Notes: generated from the letters alone by a model not told the origin. DNA of 56,365 nt from JBLHKS01 sp047620505 (GCA_047620505.1 JBLHKS010000020.1:1-56365); one strand, 5' to 3'; shown: positions 28,327 through 37,418, numbered from the stretch's first letter. Numbers and translations: made by a program.

Positions 28327-29219
28327 CCCCGACCCTCCTCATACATCTTGAAAATCCCGCTGTGATCGACCTCGCCCATCCCGCGTTCGTCGACCATCTC
28401 TTCCCACAGTTCGACATTCCGGCTTAGCATCGGCAAATCGAGATCGAGATCGCGCATCAACTGGCGCGCTTCGCGGACGTCCTTCAGCTGGTAAGTCGCT
28501 CGGCCGCCTGGCTCGAAATCTCCGTTCACCATCCGCTCGCCGTGCTCTTCAAGCAGACGGCTCTCGGCGAATCCACCGCGGATCGCATCGCGCACTTTCG
28601 CTGGATCGACGCCTGCGGATTTTGCTAATGTCAGGGCCTCCGCCAACGCGGCGACGCCGATGCCCACAATTGTCTGATTGGCCAGTTTCGTGATCTGCCC
28701 AGCGCCGACCGGACCGAGATGCGTAATCTTCGCGCCCATCACTTCGAGAATTGGCTTAGCTCTCTCGAAGTCCGCCTCACCGCCGCCCGCCATGATCGCG
28801 AGCGACGCCCCTTCCGCTCCGAACTGCCCACCCGAGACCGGCGCATCGACCCAGCCGCCGCCTAACGCTTTCACCTTTTCGGCCCACTCGCGCGTTTTCG
28901 AAACACTCGTCGTGCTCATGTCGATCACGAGCGTTCCAGGCTTCAGCGTGCTCGTTAAACTTTCCGCAACGGCCTCGACCGCCGGCGTGTTCGTCAGCAT
29001 CAGCACGATCACTTCGCCCGGGAGTTTCTCAGCGACCTCAGCCGAAGAATCCGCGCTCGCGACGCCCGCCCATTCGCCCAGCTGCTGCTGGATCACGCCC
29101 TGGCTGCGATTGTGAATCGTCAACGCCGCGCCTGCCGCATGCAGATGCCCGGCCATCGGCTTGCCCATCACGCCGAGCCCGATGAATCCAATGCGTTGTC
29201 CCTGAAGAGGTTTGTCCAT
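28323..29219 (-). CDS. NAD(P)-dependent oxidoreductase, 3-hydroxyisobutyrate dehydrogenase family
   Basis: 298 residues of the beta-hydroxyacid dehydrogenase family. Seen: the Rossmann motif GFIGLGVMGKPMAGHL at residues 11-26, the substrate loop VDAPVSGGQFGAEGASL, and the catalytic Lys in the GAGQITKLANQTIV helix. Members act on 3-hydroxyisobutyrate, tartronate semialdehyde, 2-hydroxymethylglutarate or succinic semialdehyde; the exact substrate cannot be read. Cytoplasmic. The stop overlaps the nucleotidyltransferase-like gene, which is functionally unrelated. It is divergent from the RtcB gene with 95 bases between them. Confidence 0.92.
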   Translation of the reverse strand: MDKPLQGQRIGFIGLGVMGKPMAGHLHAAGAALTIHNRSQGVIQQQLGEWAGVASADSSAEVAEKLPGEVIVLMLTNTPAVEAVAESLTSTLKPGTLVIDMSTTSVSKTREWAEKVKALGGGWVDAPVSGGQFGAEGASLAIMAGGGEADFERAKPILEVMGAKITHLGPVGAGQITKLANQTIVGIGVAALAEALTLAKSAGVDPAKVRDAIRGGFAESRLLEEHGERMVNGDFEPGGRATYQLKDVREARQLMRDLDLDLPMLSRNVELWEEMVDERGMGEVDHSGIFKMYEEGRG

Positions 29220-29314
29220 CCCTGTCAGTGAACCGAAATCAGCCCGTCGTAAACCGCCTTTTGAGAGGCTGTGATTGCTGATTCCGTTTTCGATGATAAC
29301 CTCACAAGTCCAAA

Positions 29315-30871
29315 ATGAAAATTTCGGGACAAGATCTTATCGAGGCGGGTTGGGCAGAAGAAGCGGACTTCACGCCGATGTTTGCGGAGTTGAAACTTCT
29401 GGCAGAACGAGGAATCACCGAGCCGAAATATGCGCTGAAGCTGTTGGCGCGGAAGTTTCCGAAGGACCGGCATCTAATCGAAATGCGAAACGAGCCTGCG
29501 CCGTTTTCGGAAGCGATCGAGGCGGAGACGGAGGTCGATGAAGAGAACATCGGTAAGGTGCGGCGGTTCATGCGTGACCTGATGCGGTGTCCGGTCGTGG
29601 AGGCCGGATCGATCATGCCTGACGCGTGTCCGGCGGGAAACCAGCCAGCTACGATTCCTGTCGGCGGCGCAGTTGCGGCGCGGCGTGCGATCCTGCCAGG
29701 CGGACACGGGCACGATATTTGTTGCTCGATGTTCGCGACGTTTTTCACCTGCGATCGCGATACCGACGCGATGATGGATCACCTGGTTGATTCCACGCGC
29801 TTCGGGCCAGGTGGGCGGCCGCGCGAAGATCTGGTTCATCACGAAGTTCTGGATGAGCCGATCTGGCAGAACAAATTTCTCGCGGGCTTGCGCGATCACG
29901 CGGTGATGCACATGGCTGATCAGGGTGATGGAAATCACTTCGGATACATCGGTAAAGTCGAGTTTTCGGATGAGGCCTTCGACCGAGTTGACGCGGCCGG
30001 GCATCAGCAGCTGCTGGCTCCGCTTCGCGGGAAGGGTGAGGTTTTTGCGCTGGTGACGCACCACGGCTCGCGAGGGCTCGGCTCACAACTTTACCGGCGC
30101 GGAATCAACGCGGCGATCAAACAAACCGCGAAGATCGCGAAGGGAATTCCGGAAGCCGCCAGCTGGCTGTCGATCGACACGCCAGAGGGCGAGGCTTACT
30201 GGGAGGCGCTGAGCTACGTCGGGCGTTGGACGAAGGCGAATCATGAGAGCATCCACGCGCGTTTTCTGGAACGCGCGGAGGGAACGCGGCTGATGGATTT
30301 CGGTAACGAACACAATTTTGTGTGGCGACGCGGCGATCTGTTTTTGCACGGAAAAGGCGCGACGCCCGCCTGGACGGATGAGCAAGGCCGACCGCTGCTG
30401 GGTTTAATTCCGCTAAACATGGCGGAGCCGATTCTCATCGTGCTCGGTCGCGACAACGCCGAGCATTTGTCTTTCGCGCCGCACGGTGCCGGGCGGAACG
30501 TTTCGAGGCGCAGTTTCATGAAGCAATTCAAGCGTGACGACGGAAACTACGACACCGCCGCGATGGACCAAATGCTTCAGCGCACAACGGAGGGGATCGA
30601 TGCGCGCTGGTACCTCGGCAAACCGGATTTGTCCGAATCACCAACCGGCTACAAGCCCGCAGCGCAGGTCCGTACCCAGATTGAGAAGTTTCAGCTCGCC
30701 GACATTGTCGCCGAAATTCAGCCGTTGGGTTCCGTCATGGCCGGCAGTGCTCCGAAGCGTGGCGAAGAGCCTTTGACGCCGAAACAAGTGCGGCAGATCC
30801 AGCATCGTGCGGATCGGCGCAAACAACGCCAGCACAACCGCGGTGGAGACTGGGAAGAAGAAAATATGTAA
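29315..30871 (+). CDS. RtcB-family RNA ligase (divergent)
   Basis: 518 residues. RtcB enzymes join 2',3'-cyclic phosphate and 5'-OH RNA ends with GTP and Mn2+. Family blocks seen: GGHGHDICCSM (metal Cys136 or Cys137), QGDGNHFGYIG, THHGSRGLG (His249/250), GNEHNFVWRRGDLFLHGKGA, and SFAPHGAGRNVSRRSF with His390 as the likely guanylylated histidine. The N-terminal 80 residues and the QGDGNHFGYIG block deviate from canonical RtcB, placing it among the divergent homologues rather than with E. coli RtcB. No RtcA, RtcR or archease gene is adjacent. ATG 29315 is the only start near the conserved region. Confidence 0.88.
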   Translation: MKISGQDLIEAGWAEEADFTPMFAELKLLAERGITEPKYALKLLARKFPKDRHLIEMRNEPAPFSEAIEAETEVDEENIGKVRRFMRDLMRCPVVEAGSIMPDACPAGNQPATIPVGGAVAARRAILPGGHGHDICCSMFATFFTCDRDTDAMMDHLVDSTRFGPGGRPREDLVHHEVLDEPIWQNKFLAGLRDHAVMHMADQGDGNHFGYIGKVEFSDEAFDRVDAAGHQQLLAPLRGKGEVFALVTHHGSRGLGSQLYRRGINAAIKQTAKIAKGIPEAASWLSIDTPEGEAYWEALSYVGRWTKANHESIHARFLERAEGTRLMDFGNEHNFVWRRGDLFLHGKGATPAWTDEQGRPLLGLIPLNMAEPILIVLGRDNAEHLSFAPHGAGRNVSRRSFMKQFKRDDGNYDTAAMDQMLQRTTEGIDARWYLGKPDLSESPTGYKPAAQVRTQIEKFQLADIVAEIQPLGSVMAGSAPKRGEEPLTPKQVRQIQHRADRRKQRQHNRGGDWEEENM

Positions 30872-30901
30872 GAAGGACCGGAAGGCTTCGTCTGTTCTCA
30901 C

Positions 30902-31615
30902 ATGAAGCCGATCCTTTTATATATTATTCTAGCCACCGCGCTCACCACCAGCGCCAACGCCGGTTGGCGTGAGGATTATTCGAATCTTCTTCAGAAATAC
31001 GCCACCGCAGAAGGCGTCGACTACGCAAACTGGGCATCCAACTCGACTGATAAAGCGCTTTTAAAGAGCGTTGTCGATGCGATTGCGGAAGAGATCCCGT
31101 CAGGCAGTCGAAACGACAAACTGGCTTATTATATCAATGCCTACAACGCTTGGATTCTATTCTACTTCGTTGATGATCATCCCCGCGAGAACAACAACGC
31201 GATAAAACGTGGGATTTTCTTCTCATCGAATGGACCGGTGATCGCAGGCAAGAAGACTAGCTTCTCAAAACTAGAAACAGATGTGATTCGCGCTGGATTC
31301 AGCGAACCCCGAATCCATTTCGCTTTGAATTGCGCGAGCCGAAGTTGCCCACCGTTATTGGATCGCGCTTACTCAGGCGCAAACCTGGACGCCGAACTAA
31401 CCGCCCAGACGGAAGACTTTCTTAATAACAATAGCCTTGGCCTGCGACTGAGCGGAAGCGGGAAAACCGCTTACATCTCGGAAATATTCAAATTCTTCGC
31501 TGAGGACTTTGACGACGTTAAGACGTTTATCAATCAATTCCGAGATGCGCCGCTTGGACCGGAAGTGAAAATTCGATTCCAGGATTATGACTGGAGCCGA
31601 AACGACGCGAGTTAA
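30902..31615 (+). CDS. DUF547 domain-containing exported protein
   Basis: 237 residues. A signal peptide (1-20, ending ANA) precedes a DUF547 domain that fills the rest. Typical blocks are RNDKLAYYINAYNAWILF, FSKLETDVIRAGFSEPRIHFALNCASRSCPPL read in parts, and the ISEIFKFFAEDF end. DUF547 proteins are widespread exported proteins, some predicted to be peptidase- or thiol-related through the CASRSCP cysteines; no activity is established. It starts 30 bases after rtcB and converges on proA with a five-base gap. Confidence 0.88.
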   Translation: MKPILLYIILATALTTSANAGWREDYSNLLQKYATAEGVDYANWASNSTDKALLKSVVDAIAEEIPSGSRNDKLAYYINAYNAWILFYFVDDHPRENNNAIKRGIFFSSNGPVIAGKKTSFSKLETDVIRAGFSEPRIHFALNCASRSCPPLLDRAYSGANLDAELTAQTEDFLNNNSLGLRLSGSGKTAYISEIFKFFAEDFDDVKTFINQFRDAPLGPEVKIRFQDYDWSRNDAS

Positions 31616-31620
31616 CTCGA

Positions 31621-32883
31621 CTACCGAATCTGGCCAGTTCCGCGAAGGAGATATTTGTAGCTGGTCAATTCTTCCAACGCCATCGGTCCTCGAGCGTGAA
31701 GCTTGTCGGTGCTGATTCCGATTTCCGCCCCGAATCCGAATTCCTCACCATCACTGAATCGTGTGGAGGCGTTCAGATAAACCGTCGCCGAGTCGATTTC
31801 ATTCAGAAATCGCTCGGCGGCTTCATAGTTTTTCGTGACGATGCAATCGCTATGACGAGAGCCATGCGAATTGATGTGATCGATCGCACCGTCAAGATTC
31901 TCTACTATCTTAACCGCCAGGATGAGATCGAGATACTCGCTCGTCCAGTCCTCTTCAGTCGCCGGCGTTACAAATTCCGCCCCTAAGATGGAAAACACCT
32001 TTTGATCGCCTCGCAATTCTACGCCAGCATCGATCAACGCCTTGCCGCCATTCTGTAGAAACTCTTCGGCCACATCCTCGTGGATCAGCAAAGTTTCAAG
32101 CGCGTTACAAACTCCCGGCTTCTGCGTCTTCGCATTGACCGCAATTTCCTTCGCCATTTCCAGATCGGCGTGCTTATCGATGTAGGTTGCGCAGATTCCA
32201 TCGTAATGCTTGATCACGGGCATCCGCGCTAACGACACCACGCGCTCGATCAAGCCGGCACCGCCTCGAGGAACGATCAAATCCAGATACTGATCCATTT
32301 CAGCCATGTGCTGAACGCTTTCTCGATCGGTGAACGGGATCAGCTGGACCGCGTGCTCCGGCATCCCGGCTGCGAGGCCTCCTTTGCTCAGCGCCGTCGC
32401 GATGGCTGTGTTCGAGTGGAACGCTTCAGAGCCACCACGCAGAATCGTGGCGTTTCCGGCTTTGAAACACAGAACAGCTGCGTCGCTCGTGACGTTCGGG
32501 CGTGATTCGAAAATAATCCCGATCACGCCGATCGGAACGCGCTTCTTCTGGATGTGAATTCCGTTTTTCGGCATCCAATCGCGGATGATTTCGCCTACCG
32601 GATCGGGCAGTGCCGAAACCTGGCGAATTCCGTCAGCGATCGCGGAAATACGGACCTCATCCAGCCTAAGCCGATCGACCATGGCCTTGCTCAGACCTTT
32701 CTCTTCGGCGCTCGCGATGTCCTTGGCGTTTGCGAGAAGGATTTCCTCCTTTGCCGCCAGCAGCTGCTCAGCCATGGCGAGAAGAATTTGGTTCTTGTCG
32801 TCAGTGCTAAGCTTGACGAGTTCGAGCGCGGCGGCTTTGGCCTGCTTGCCCAGCTGAAGGACTTGTTCTTTGAGATCAGACAT
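31621..32883 (-). CDS. proA: Glutamate-5-semialdehyde dehydrogenase (gamma-glutamyl phosphate reductase)
   Basis: 420-residue cytoplasmic enzyme, the second step of proline synthesis from glutamate. Seen: IGIIFESRPNVTSDAAVLCFKAGNA read in parts, LRGGSEAFHSN, the VPRGGAGLIERV nucleotide loop, the catalytic cysteine in QKPGVCNALETLL, and the GFGAEIGISTDKLHARGPM ending of ProA. Start set at ATG 32883 (MSDLKEQV); an in-frame start 15 residues upstream lies inside proB. It overlaps the end of proB by eight bases, so proB and proA are translated together. Confidence 0.96.
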   Translation of the reverse strand: MSDLKEQVLQLGKQAKAAALELVKLSTDDKNQILLAMAEQLLAAKEEILLANAKDIASAEEKGLSKAMVDRLRLDEVRISAIADGIRQVSALPDPVGEIIRDWMPKNGIHIQKKRVPIGVIGIIFESRPNVTSDAAVLCFKAGNATILRGGSEAFHSNTAIATALSKGGLAAGMPEHAVQLIPFTDRESVQHMAEMDQYLDLIVPRGGAGLIERVVSLARMPVIKHYDGICATYIDKHADLEMAKEIAVNAKTQKPGVCNALETLLIHEDVAEEFLQNGGKALIDAGVELRGDQKVFSILGAEFVTPATEEDWTSEYLDLILAVKIVENLDGAIDHINSHGSRHSDCIVTKNYEAAERFLNEIDSATVYLNASTRFSDGEEFGFGAEIGISTDKLHARGPMALEELTSYKYLLRGTGQIR

Positions 32884-33661
32884 TTTTTCGGGGGGCGAAT
32901 CTCGTGCCAAATCCGCCGCCTGCAACAAGCTCCGGCAACTGCTCGGGCTCCAGGCCGCTAGCGATCACGGTTTCGATGCCGGCATCGAGCGCAATGCTGA
33001 TTGAATCGAGCTTCGAGCGCATGCCGCCAACCGAAAATTTGCCGACCGAGTCATCGGCGTAGTTCAAGACTTCATCCAGATTTTCGACCTTTCGAATGAT
33101 GTCGTCTTCGTCTTCGGCATCGGGTCCGCGAAGTCCAGGGACGCTAGTCAAGACAAGCAGGAGGTCCGCGTCGATCATTTTCGCCACGCGCGCGGAAAGC
33201 TGGTCGTTGTCACCGAAGCGGAGCTCAAAAACCGCGACCGAATCGTTTTCGTTGATGATCGGCACGACTGAATCGAGACCCAGCAGCTGCTGGAGAGTGT
33301 TTCGAACATTTTCGCTCCGTTTTTCGACTTCGAAATCGTCGTTGGTCAGAAGCAGCTGAGCCACGTTGAAGTGCGCGTTTCGAAAACCACTATCGTAAGT
33401 CTGCATCAACCGCGCCTGCCCGACAGCCGCGCAGGCCTGAAGCAAAGCGACCTCCTCGGGACGGCCTTCGAGATCAAGCGCGCTCATGCCAGCTCCCACG
33501 GCACCACTTGAAACCATGACAATCTGATGGCCGGATTCCTTGAGGTCCGCTACGGACTGAATCAGTCGGCCCATCATCGCATGGTTCAGCGCACCGGATT
33601 CCGGGCGAGTTAACACGCCTGTTCCGACTTTAATGACAACCCGTTTGGTTTTATCGCTCAT
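32876..33661 (-). CDS. proB: Glutamate 5-kinase without PUA domain
   Basis: 261-residue amino-acid kinase that phosphorylates glutamate at the start of proline synthesis. Seen: VVIKVGTGVLT at the N-terminus, MVSSGAVGAGM, NENDSVA, FGDNDQLSARVA and KFSVGGMRSKLDS. The C-terminal PUA domain of the E. coli enzyme (367 residues) is absent, as in a subset of ProB proteins. PUA loss is reported to alter proline feedback and oligomerisation in the family, so regulation here may differ. It precedes proA with an eight-base overlap. Confidence 0.95.
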   Translation of the reverse strand: MSDKTKRVVIKVGTGVLTRPESGALNHAMMGRLIQSVADLKESGHQIVMVSSGAVGAGMSALDLEGRPEEVALLQACAAVGQARLMQTYDSGFRNAHFNVAQLLLTNDDFEVEKRSENVRNTLQQLLGLDSVVPIINENDSVAVFELRFGDNDQLSARVAKMIDADLLLVLTSVPGLRGPDAEDEDDIIRKVENLDEVLNYADDSVGKFSVGGMRSKLDSISIALDAGIETVIASGLEPEQLPELVAGGGFGTRFAPRKNV

Positions 33662-33737
33662 TCGTTTGAAGGGCGGGAAAATTCCTTGCCTCTGAGCAAG
33701 TGTAAAGTAGTGTTTGCGCCCGCAGCGAGGCAGCTAT

Positions 33738-33812
33738 GCACCCATAGTAAAACGGATATTACATCGGTTTCCGGAACCGAAGGTCCAGGTTCGATTCCTG
33801 GTGGGTGTACCA
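33738..33812 (+). tRNA. tRNA-Arg (anticodon CCG), CCA encoded
   Basis: A full cloverleaf can be drawn in 75 bases. The acceptor arms GCACCCA and TGGGTGT pair (first pair G-U). The anticodon stem TCGGT/ACCGA carries loop TTCCGGA with anticodon CCG, reading CGG codons. The T arm is CCAGG-TTCGATT-CCTGG. Discriminator A is at 33809 and CCA is encoded at 33810-33812. It lies between two minus-strand genes. tRNA 3' ends are common integration sites, but no integrase or repeated end is seen here. Confidence 0.93.
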
Positions 33813-33814
33813 CC

Positions 33815-34255
33815 TCATTTTAAGAATTCCATCAAGCCGCCTTCTTCGGCAAACCCTCCGGAAATCGCGAGGAGGATGAGAACAACGCCGTTCAGCACGA
33901 CGGCAACGAGGGTGAAGATCCCCCAGAACTGCCAGAATTTTCGGTGCTCGATCAAGGCTTTGTAGAGCGCGTTTGGCGACCGAGTGACCGCGAACTGAGT
34001 GCAGGAATCGCCGAAAACCATCAGCCTCGTCGCCGGGTAGATCGCGAGGAGCGCGTTGAACAGCAAGGCTCCGGCAACGATGAAGAGCGATGCATGCTGC
34101 TTGGAAAGCACGTCGGCTTTAGCGGCTGCCCAATAAATTGCGACGCCACAGACAGCGAGTGCGGCAAACGAAATTGCGAAGCCTAGAATCCCAAGAAAGC
34201 TCACCCAGCCTCGAGCCCCCTGGAGCGATGCGGTCATTCCTTTTGTGACTTTCAT
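33815..34255 (-). CDS. Small multi-pass membrane protein (DUF5362-like)
   Basis: 146 residues with four hydrophobic segments (about 17-42, 55-78, 105-135 and a short one between). The opening MKVTKGMTASLQGARGWVSF, a polar leader followed by a GW-x-x-FLG segment, resembles DUF5362-type proteins, but the match is by pattern only. Its start overlaps the stop of the next upstream gene, another membrane protein of similar plan, by four bases. The two probably form a complex. Confidence 0.72.
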   Translation of the reverse strand: MKVTKGMTASLQGARGWVSFLGILGFAISFAALAVCGVAIYWAAAKADVLSKQHASLFIVAGALLFNALLAIYPATRLMVFGDSCTQFAVTRSPNALYKALIEHRKFWQFWGIFTLVAVVLNGVVLILLAISGGFAEEGGLMEFLK

Positions 34256-34788
34256 CGGTTAATCTGGATCAAGGTGAGGACTGCGCTTACGAGGATCAGG
34301 ACGAGAATTCCGCCACCGAGCATTGCCCAGAATCCTCTGACATGAGCAAGGACGTATTCGAGATCATCCTCGCTTCGATATTTTTCCAATCGACTGATCC
34401 GGTTGGCGAAAAGGACCATTCGAATCGCAATCGTGACCGTTACGATCCCCGCCACGAGCCAGACTGCGGCGACTACGGCGCTGATCATCTGGCCGGTGGT
34501 CAGCGACCCGGATTCGTCTCCCGCGAAAGTTGTCTGGAGCGCCAAACCCATAAAAACGAGCGCAGTCGCCGTGCCGATAAAAAGAAGAACGCTGGCGACG
34601 ATCACCCAGGCGCGAGTGCGAACGAGCTCGTCGATAATTTGCTCCGGGACGCCCACTCCGTCCGGCGAAACGAGATCCGGGATGTGGACGCCGGGCGATT
34701 CGGGAGCGGCGTGCTCTTCCCGAGCGGCAGGTTCGGGCCTCGGCCGACTGCGGGCCTTCTTTTTAACTGCAATGCGCTTCTTCGCCAT
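34252..34788 (-). CDS. Membrane protein with basic N-terminus, partner of preceding gene
   Basis: 178 residues from ATG 34788 (MAKKRIAVKKKARSRPRP); a TTG at 34800 would overlap the upstream stop by four bases. A lysine/arginine-rich tail (1-20) and a polar region are followed by VRTRAWVIVASVLLFIG and three more hydrophobic segments. The R-x-W segment before the first helix mirrors ARGWVSF of the co-transcribed neighbour, so they belong to one family. Function unknown. Confidence 0.72.
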   Translation of the reverse strand: MAKKRIAVKKKARSRPRPEPAAREEHAAPESPGVHIPDLVSPDGVGVPEQIIDELVRTRAWVIVASVLLFIGTATALVFMGLALQTTFAGDESGSLTTGQMISAVVAAVWLVAGIVTVTIAIRMVLFANRISRLEKYRSEDDLEYVLAHVRGFWAMLGGGILVLILVSAVLTLIQINR

Positions 34789-34796
34789 TTTCTGCC

Positions 34797-35504
34797 TCAA
34801 TAATCAATCGGATAAAGAATCCGGCCGCAGTTATCGCAGTTCGTGACCTCTTTCTCGGCCTTTGTTTTCTGGATAGTCCCCGAGGTAACTTTCATGTGGC
34901 AGCCTTTGCACTGCCCACTTTCCAGTGAAGCAACGGGATCGTTTTTCTTCTTGGAAAGCCGTTCATAAGTCGAAAGCACAACTGGATCCATCTTTCCAGT
35001 TTGGGCCTCTCGTTCGGCTCGAAGCTCCGTGATCTGGTTCTCGGAATTTTTCCGCCGCTCTTCCAATTGCGCCAATTCCTCGTCAACGAGCACCTGCGTT
35101 CTGGCGAGCCCAGCCTTGGCGGCCTCAAATTTCTCACCGAGATCCTCGCCAACCTGCATCAAATCCAGCTCCTTATCTTCGCGATCTGAAACCTCCTCTT
35201 CATAACGCTTTACCTCGTTTCCAAGGGCCTGATACTCTTCGTTCTTTTTCGTCTCGTACTGCTGATGCTTGAGCTTGAGGATCGTGTCACGCCGAGTTGC
35301 GATGTCCAACTCGAGAGTTTTCATCTTCATCTCATTCGCTTGATTCTCCGCTTTCAAATTCGCCACCGTTTCGGTATCGCCGTCGAGCCGCGCATTGGCG
35401 TTGGCGATCAGGCTGGGCATATTTTGCGCGAGATCTTTTTCCAGTTCCCGGATCTTCTGATCGCGGTCCTGAATGATCAGCAGGGTTTCGATGTCTGGAA
35501 TCAT
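34797..35504 (-). CDS. Coiled-coil protein with C4 zinc ribbon (DUF164/CT398-like)
   Basis: 235 residues. A long antiparallel coiled coil (about 5-180) is followed by a C-terminal zinc ribbon with two CxxC pairs, GQCKGCHMKV and TNCDNCGRILY. The plan matches the zf-RING_7/DUF164 family, represented by chlamydial CT398 and myxobacterial or actinobacterial relatives, whose partners include sigma-54 and secretion components. The motif order and length (about 240) fit. It is upstream of two membrane proteins on the same strand and downstream of nagZ. Confidence 0.88.
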   Translation of the reverse strand: MIPDIETLLIIQDRDQKIRELEKDLAQNMPSLIANANARLDGDTETVANLKAENQANEMKMKTLELDIATRRDTILKLKHQQYETKKNEEYQALGNEVKRYEEEVSDREDKELDLMQVGEDLGEKFEAAKAGLARTQVLVDEELAQLEERRKNSENQITELRAEREAQTGKMDPVVLSTYERLSKKKNDPVASLESGQCKGCHMKVTSGTIQKTKAEKEVTNCDNCGRILYPIDY

Positions 35505-35534
35505 GATTGAATTTGAGCGTAGATTCGAGCGATC

Positions 35535-36644
35535 TCAGTAAAGTTCAACCGGGGATCGCGCTCCATCTTCGGTGCTCGGGATTTTCGCCAGCGCCTCGCC
35601 GATCGTTGCCACTCGCAGATCCCAGATTTTTGCGTTGATGCGCTCAAATTCGCTCATCGACCACTTTTTGGGCGACGCCATTTTCTTTTTCGCCACCTCG
35701 ATCCGGCGCAAGGCGTCGTCGAGGATCGGATGCGGCAGTTTTTCGATGTAGCCCTTCGCCTCTTCAACCATGTCGAGCCGATGACAGATCATCGCCAGAT
35801 CGTTCCCAGCCTCGATCGCCAGTCGGATCGTATCCTCGAAGCTCACCTCGTTAAGAATCGCGCCCATGTCGAGATCGTCGGTCATGACGAGGCCATCGAA
35901 ACCCAACTGATTTCTCAGCAGCTGCTGGATCACTTTATCCGAAAGCGAAGCCGGCCAGCGCTCCCGTTCGGCATCATAACATGGATACCAAGCGTGACCG
36001 ATCATCATGCTGTCCAAATTCGGCATCAGCGCCTGGAACGGCAACAGCTCGTGCTCGGCCATCTCTTCGGCCGTCTTGTTGATCACAGGAAGCGCGTGAT
36101 GCGGATCGACTTCGGCTTCTGAATATCCGGGGAAATGTTTGCCGCTGCTGAGGATCCCCTGGTCGCGCATCGCCTTGTTGAAAACGCTGGCGTTGTCGAT
36201 CGTCTCCTTCGCCGTCATGCCCCAGGTTCGGCCGCGAAGCGAATTCGTTTCGTCATTTTGATATGAAATATCGAGCACCGGGCAGAGATCCAGATTGAAG
36301 CCGAAAAGTCGCAGAATCTCGCCCGTCAGCTGGCCGTGATCTTTGATCAGCTTGAGATCACCCTTTTCGCGGAGTTGCTGGGCGTTCGGCGGTTCCTGGC
36401 CGCCTTCGAGCATCCGCAAACGCGAAACGCGGCCGCCTTCCTGATCGATTGTAATAAACGGCTCGATGTCGCAGAGATCGCGCAGGTCGTCGATCAGCTT
36501 GCGCAGGTCCTCGGGTTTCTGGTCCTCGATGTTGCGCCCGAAGAGGATGAAGCCGCCTGGCTGGATGCGCTTGAAGCGGGCAGCGGTCTCCGAGTCGAGT
36601 TGTTTGCCGGGGACGCCGGTGAGGAGGAATTGGCCGAAATTCAT
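35535..36644 (-). CDS. nagZ: Beta-N-acetylhexosaminidase NagZ (GH3)
   Basis: 369 residues from ATG 36644 (MNFGQFLLTG); a TTG at 36680 would add 12. GH3 NagZ blocks are present: ITIDQEGGRVSRL, GFNLDLCPVLDI, the catalytic His loop SSGKHFPGYSEAEVDPHHALP and the nucleophile in LVMTDDLDMGAI. NagZ removes GlcNAc from muropeptides during cell-wall recycling. No signal peptide, so cytoplasmic as usual. Together with the NamZ-type gene at 21102 the window encodes two complementary exo-activities on peptidoglycan fragments. Confidence 0.94.
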   Translation of the reverse strand: MNFGQFLLTGVPGKQLDSETAARFKRIQPGGFILFGRNIEDQKPEDLRKLIDDLRDLCDIEPFITIDQEGGRVSRLRMLEGGQEPPNAQQLREKGDLKLIKDHGQLTGEILRLFGFNLDLCPVLDISYQNDETNSLRGRTWGMTAKETIDNASVFNKAMRDQGILSSGKHFPGYSEAEVDPHHALPVINKTAEEMAEHELLPFQALMPNLDSMMIGHAWYPCYDAERERWPASLSDKVIQQLLRNQLGFDGLVMTDDLDMGAILNEVSFEDTIRLAIEAGNDLAMICHRLDMVEEAKGYIEKLPHPILDDALRRIEVAKKKMASPKKWSMSEFERINAKIWDLRVATIGEALAKIPSTEDGARSPVELY

Positions 36645-36703
36645 GGAGGTAGACTTCGGCGTTTCGGGCTGAGCGGACAACCGGAAAAGTGAGCGGCGAC
36701 CCC

Positions 36704-37027
36704 TTAAAGATCGGGATCCTCAAACACGACGGGCAAATCGCGCCGGGCGTGAATCACCCGGTGGATGTAGGCGTAATCTCCAATGATTTCGAAAAAGATC
36801 AGATAGATTGGAAACTTCAGATCTGGCTTCATCCGAACGTTCCCGTCCTCGGTGCGGTTCAAATAAGTCGGATGGGTCCCGAGGTCGGGCTGTTCGGCCA
36901 ATCTGTGGAAAGTCGCCTCAATCGAATCGAGGACCCGGATTGCCGCATCCGGATTCCGCTTGCCTAGATACTCAGCGATCTCAACCAGATCCAATTCGGC
37001 GCGAGAGCTGCGCGAAATCTCAAGCAT
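36704..37027 (-). CDS. ParE/RelE-family toxin
   Basis: 107 residues. Helical hairpin opening (SRAELDLVEIAEYLGKRNP) followed by strands ending RRVIH-type as YAYIHRVIHARRDL, the ParE-like fold. The conserved C-terminal arginine region is present. It follows a small gene by 11 bases, the normal antitoxin-then-toxin order. Family toxins act on gyrase (ParE) or mRNA at the ribosome (RelE); which applies cannot be decided. Confidence 0.85.
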   Translation of the reverse strand: MLEISRSSRAELDLVEIAEYLGKRNPDAAIRVLDSIEATFHRLAEQPDLGTHPTYLNRTEDGNVRMKPDLKFPIYLIFFEIIGDYAYIHRVIHARRDLPVVFEDPDL

Positions 37028-37038
37028 CGGTCAAAATG

Positions 37039-37284
37039 CTAGGCTTCGGCGGCATCCCTCGCCCGTTGGCGCAGCCGATCAAAAAAGTCAGGTTCGAGCG
37101 GAATCGGGCCCTCCGCCCGGGATTCGTCAAGAGACTTTTCCAGATCCGTGATCGAAACATCCGGGACCGGCTCATCAATCAGCACGGTAACGACAGCCTT
37201 CGCTGGCCCTTGGATGGGTTCAAGCAGCCGGACAGAACCGTCAGGTTCAATCGTCGCATCGACAGTCTTCAGGGTTGCAGACAT
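37039..37284 (-). CDS. Antitoxin of ParE/RelE-type pair
   Basis: 81 residues. The N-terminal strand layout (VDATIEPDGSVRLLEPIQGP) resembles AbrB/PrlF-like or DUF-type antitoxin folds, followed by an acidic helical tail (DLEKSLDESRAEGPIPLEPD) that would bind the toxin. First gene of the pair. A DNA-binding domain is probable but not certain. Confidence 0.75.
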   Translation of the reverse strand: MSATLKTVDATIEPDGSVRLLEPIQGPAKAVVTVLIDEPVPDVSITDLEKSLDESRAEGPIPLEPDFFDRLRQRARDAAEA

Positions 37285-37418
37285 GAGATCACGTTATCGC
37301 TGGTACCGTGAGAGTCCAGCTCGGCATTCCACGCCCGTCTTTACGCCCTCGAAGAGAATGAACTGCCAAGTTGGATACGCTTGAAGCGGGGGAGCAACTG
37401 GGATGATTGAACTCAGTC

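Noticed and set aside
33738..33812. tRNA-Arg as an integration site for a mobile island
   Set aside because: No integrase and no duplicated tRNA end were found on either side; flanking genes look ordinary.
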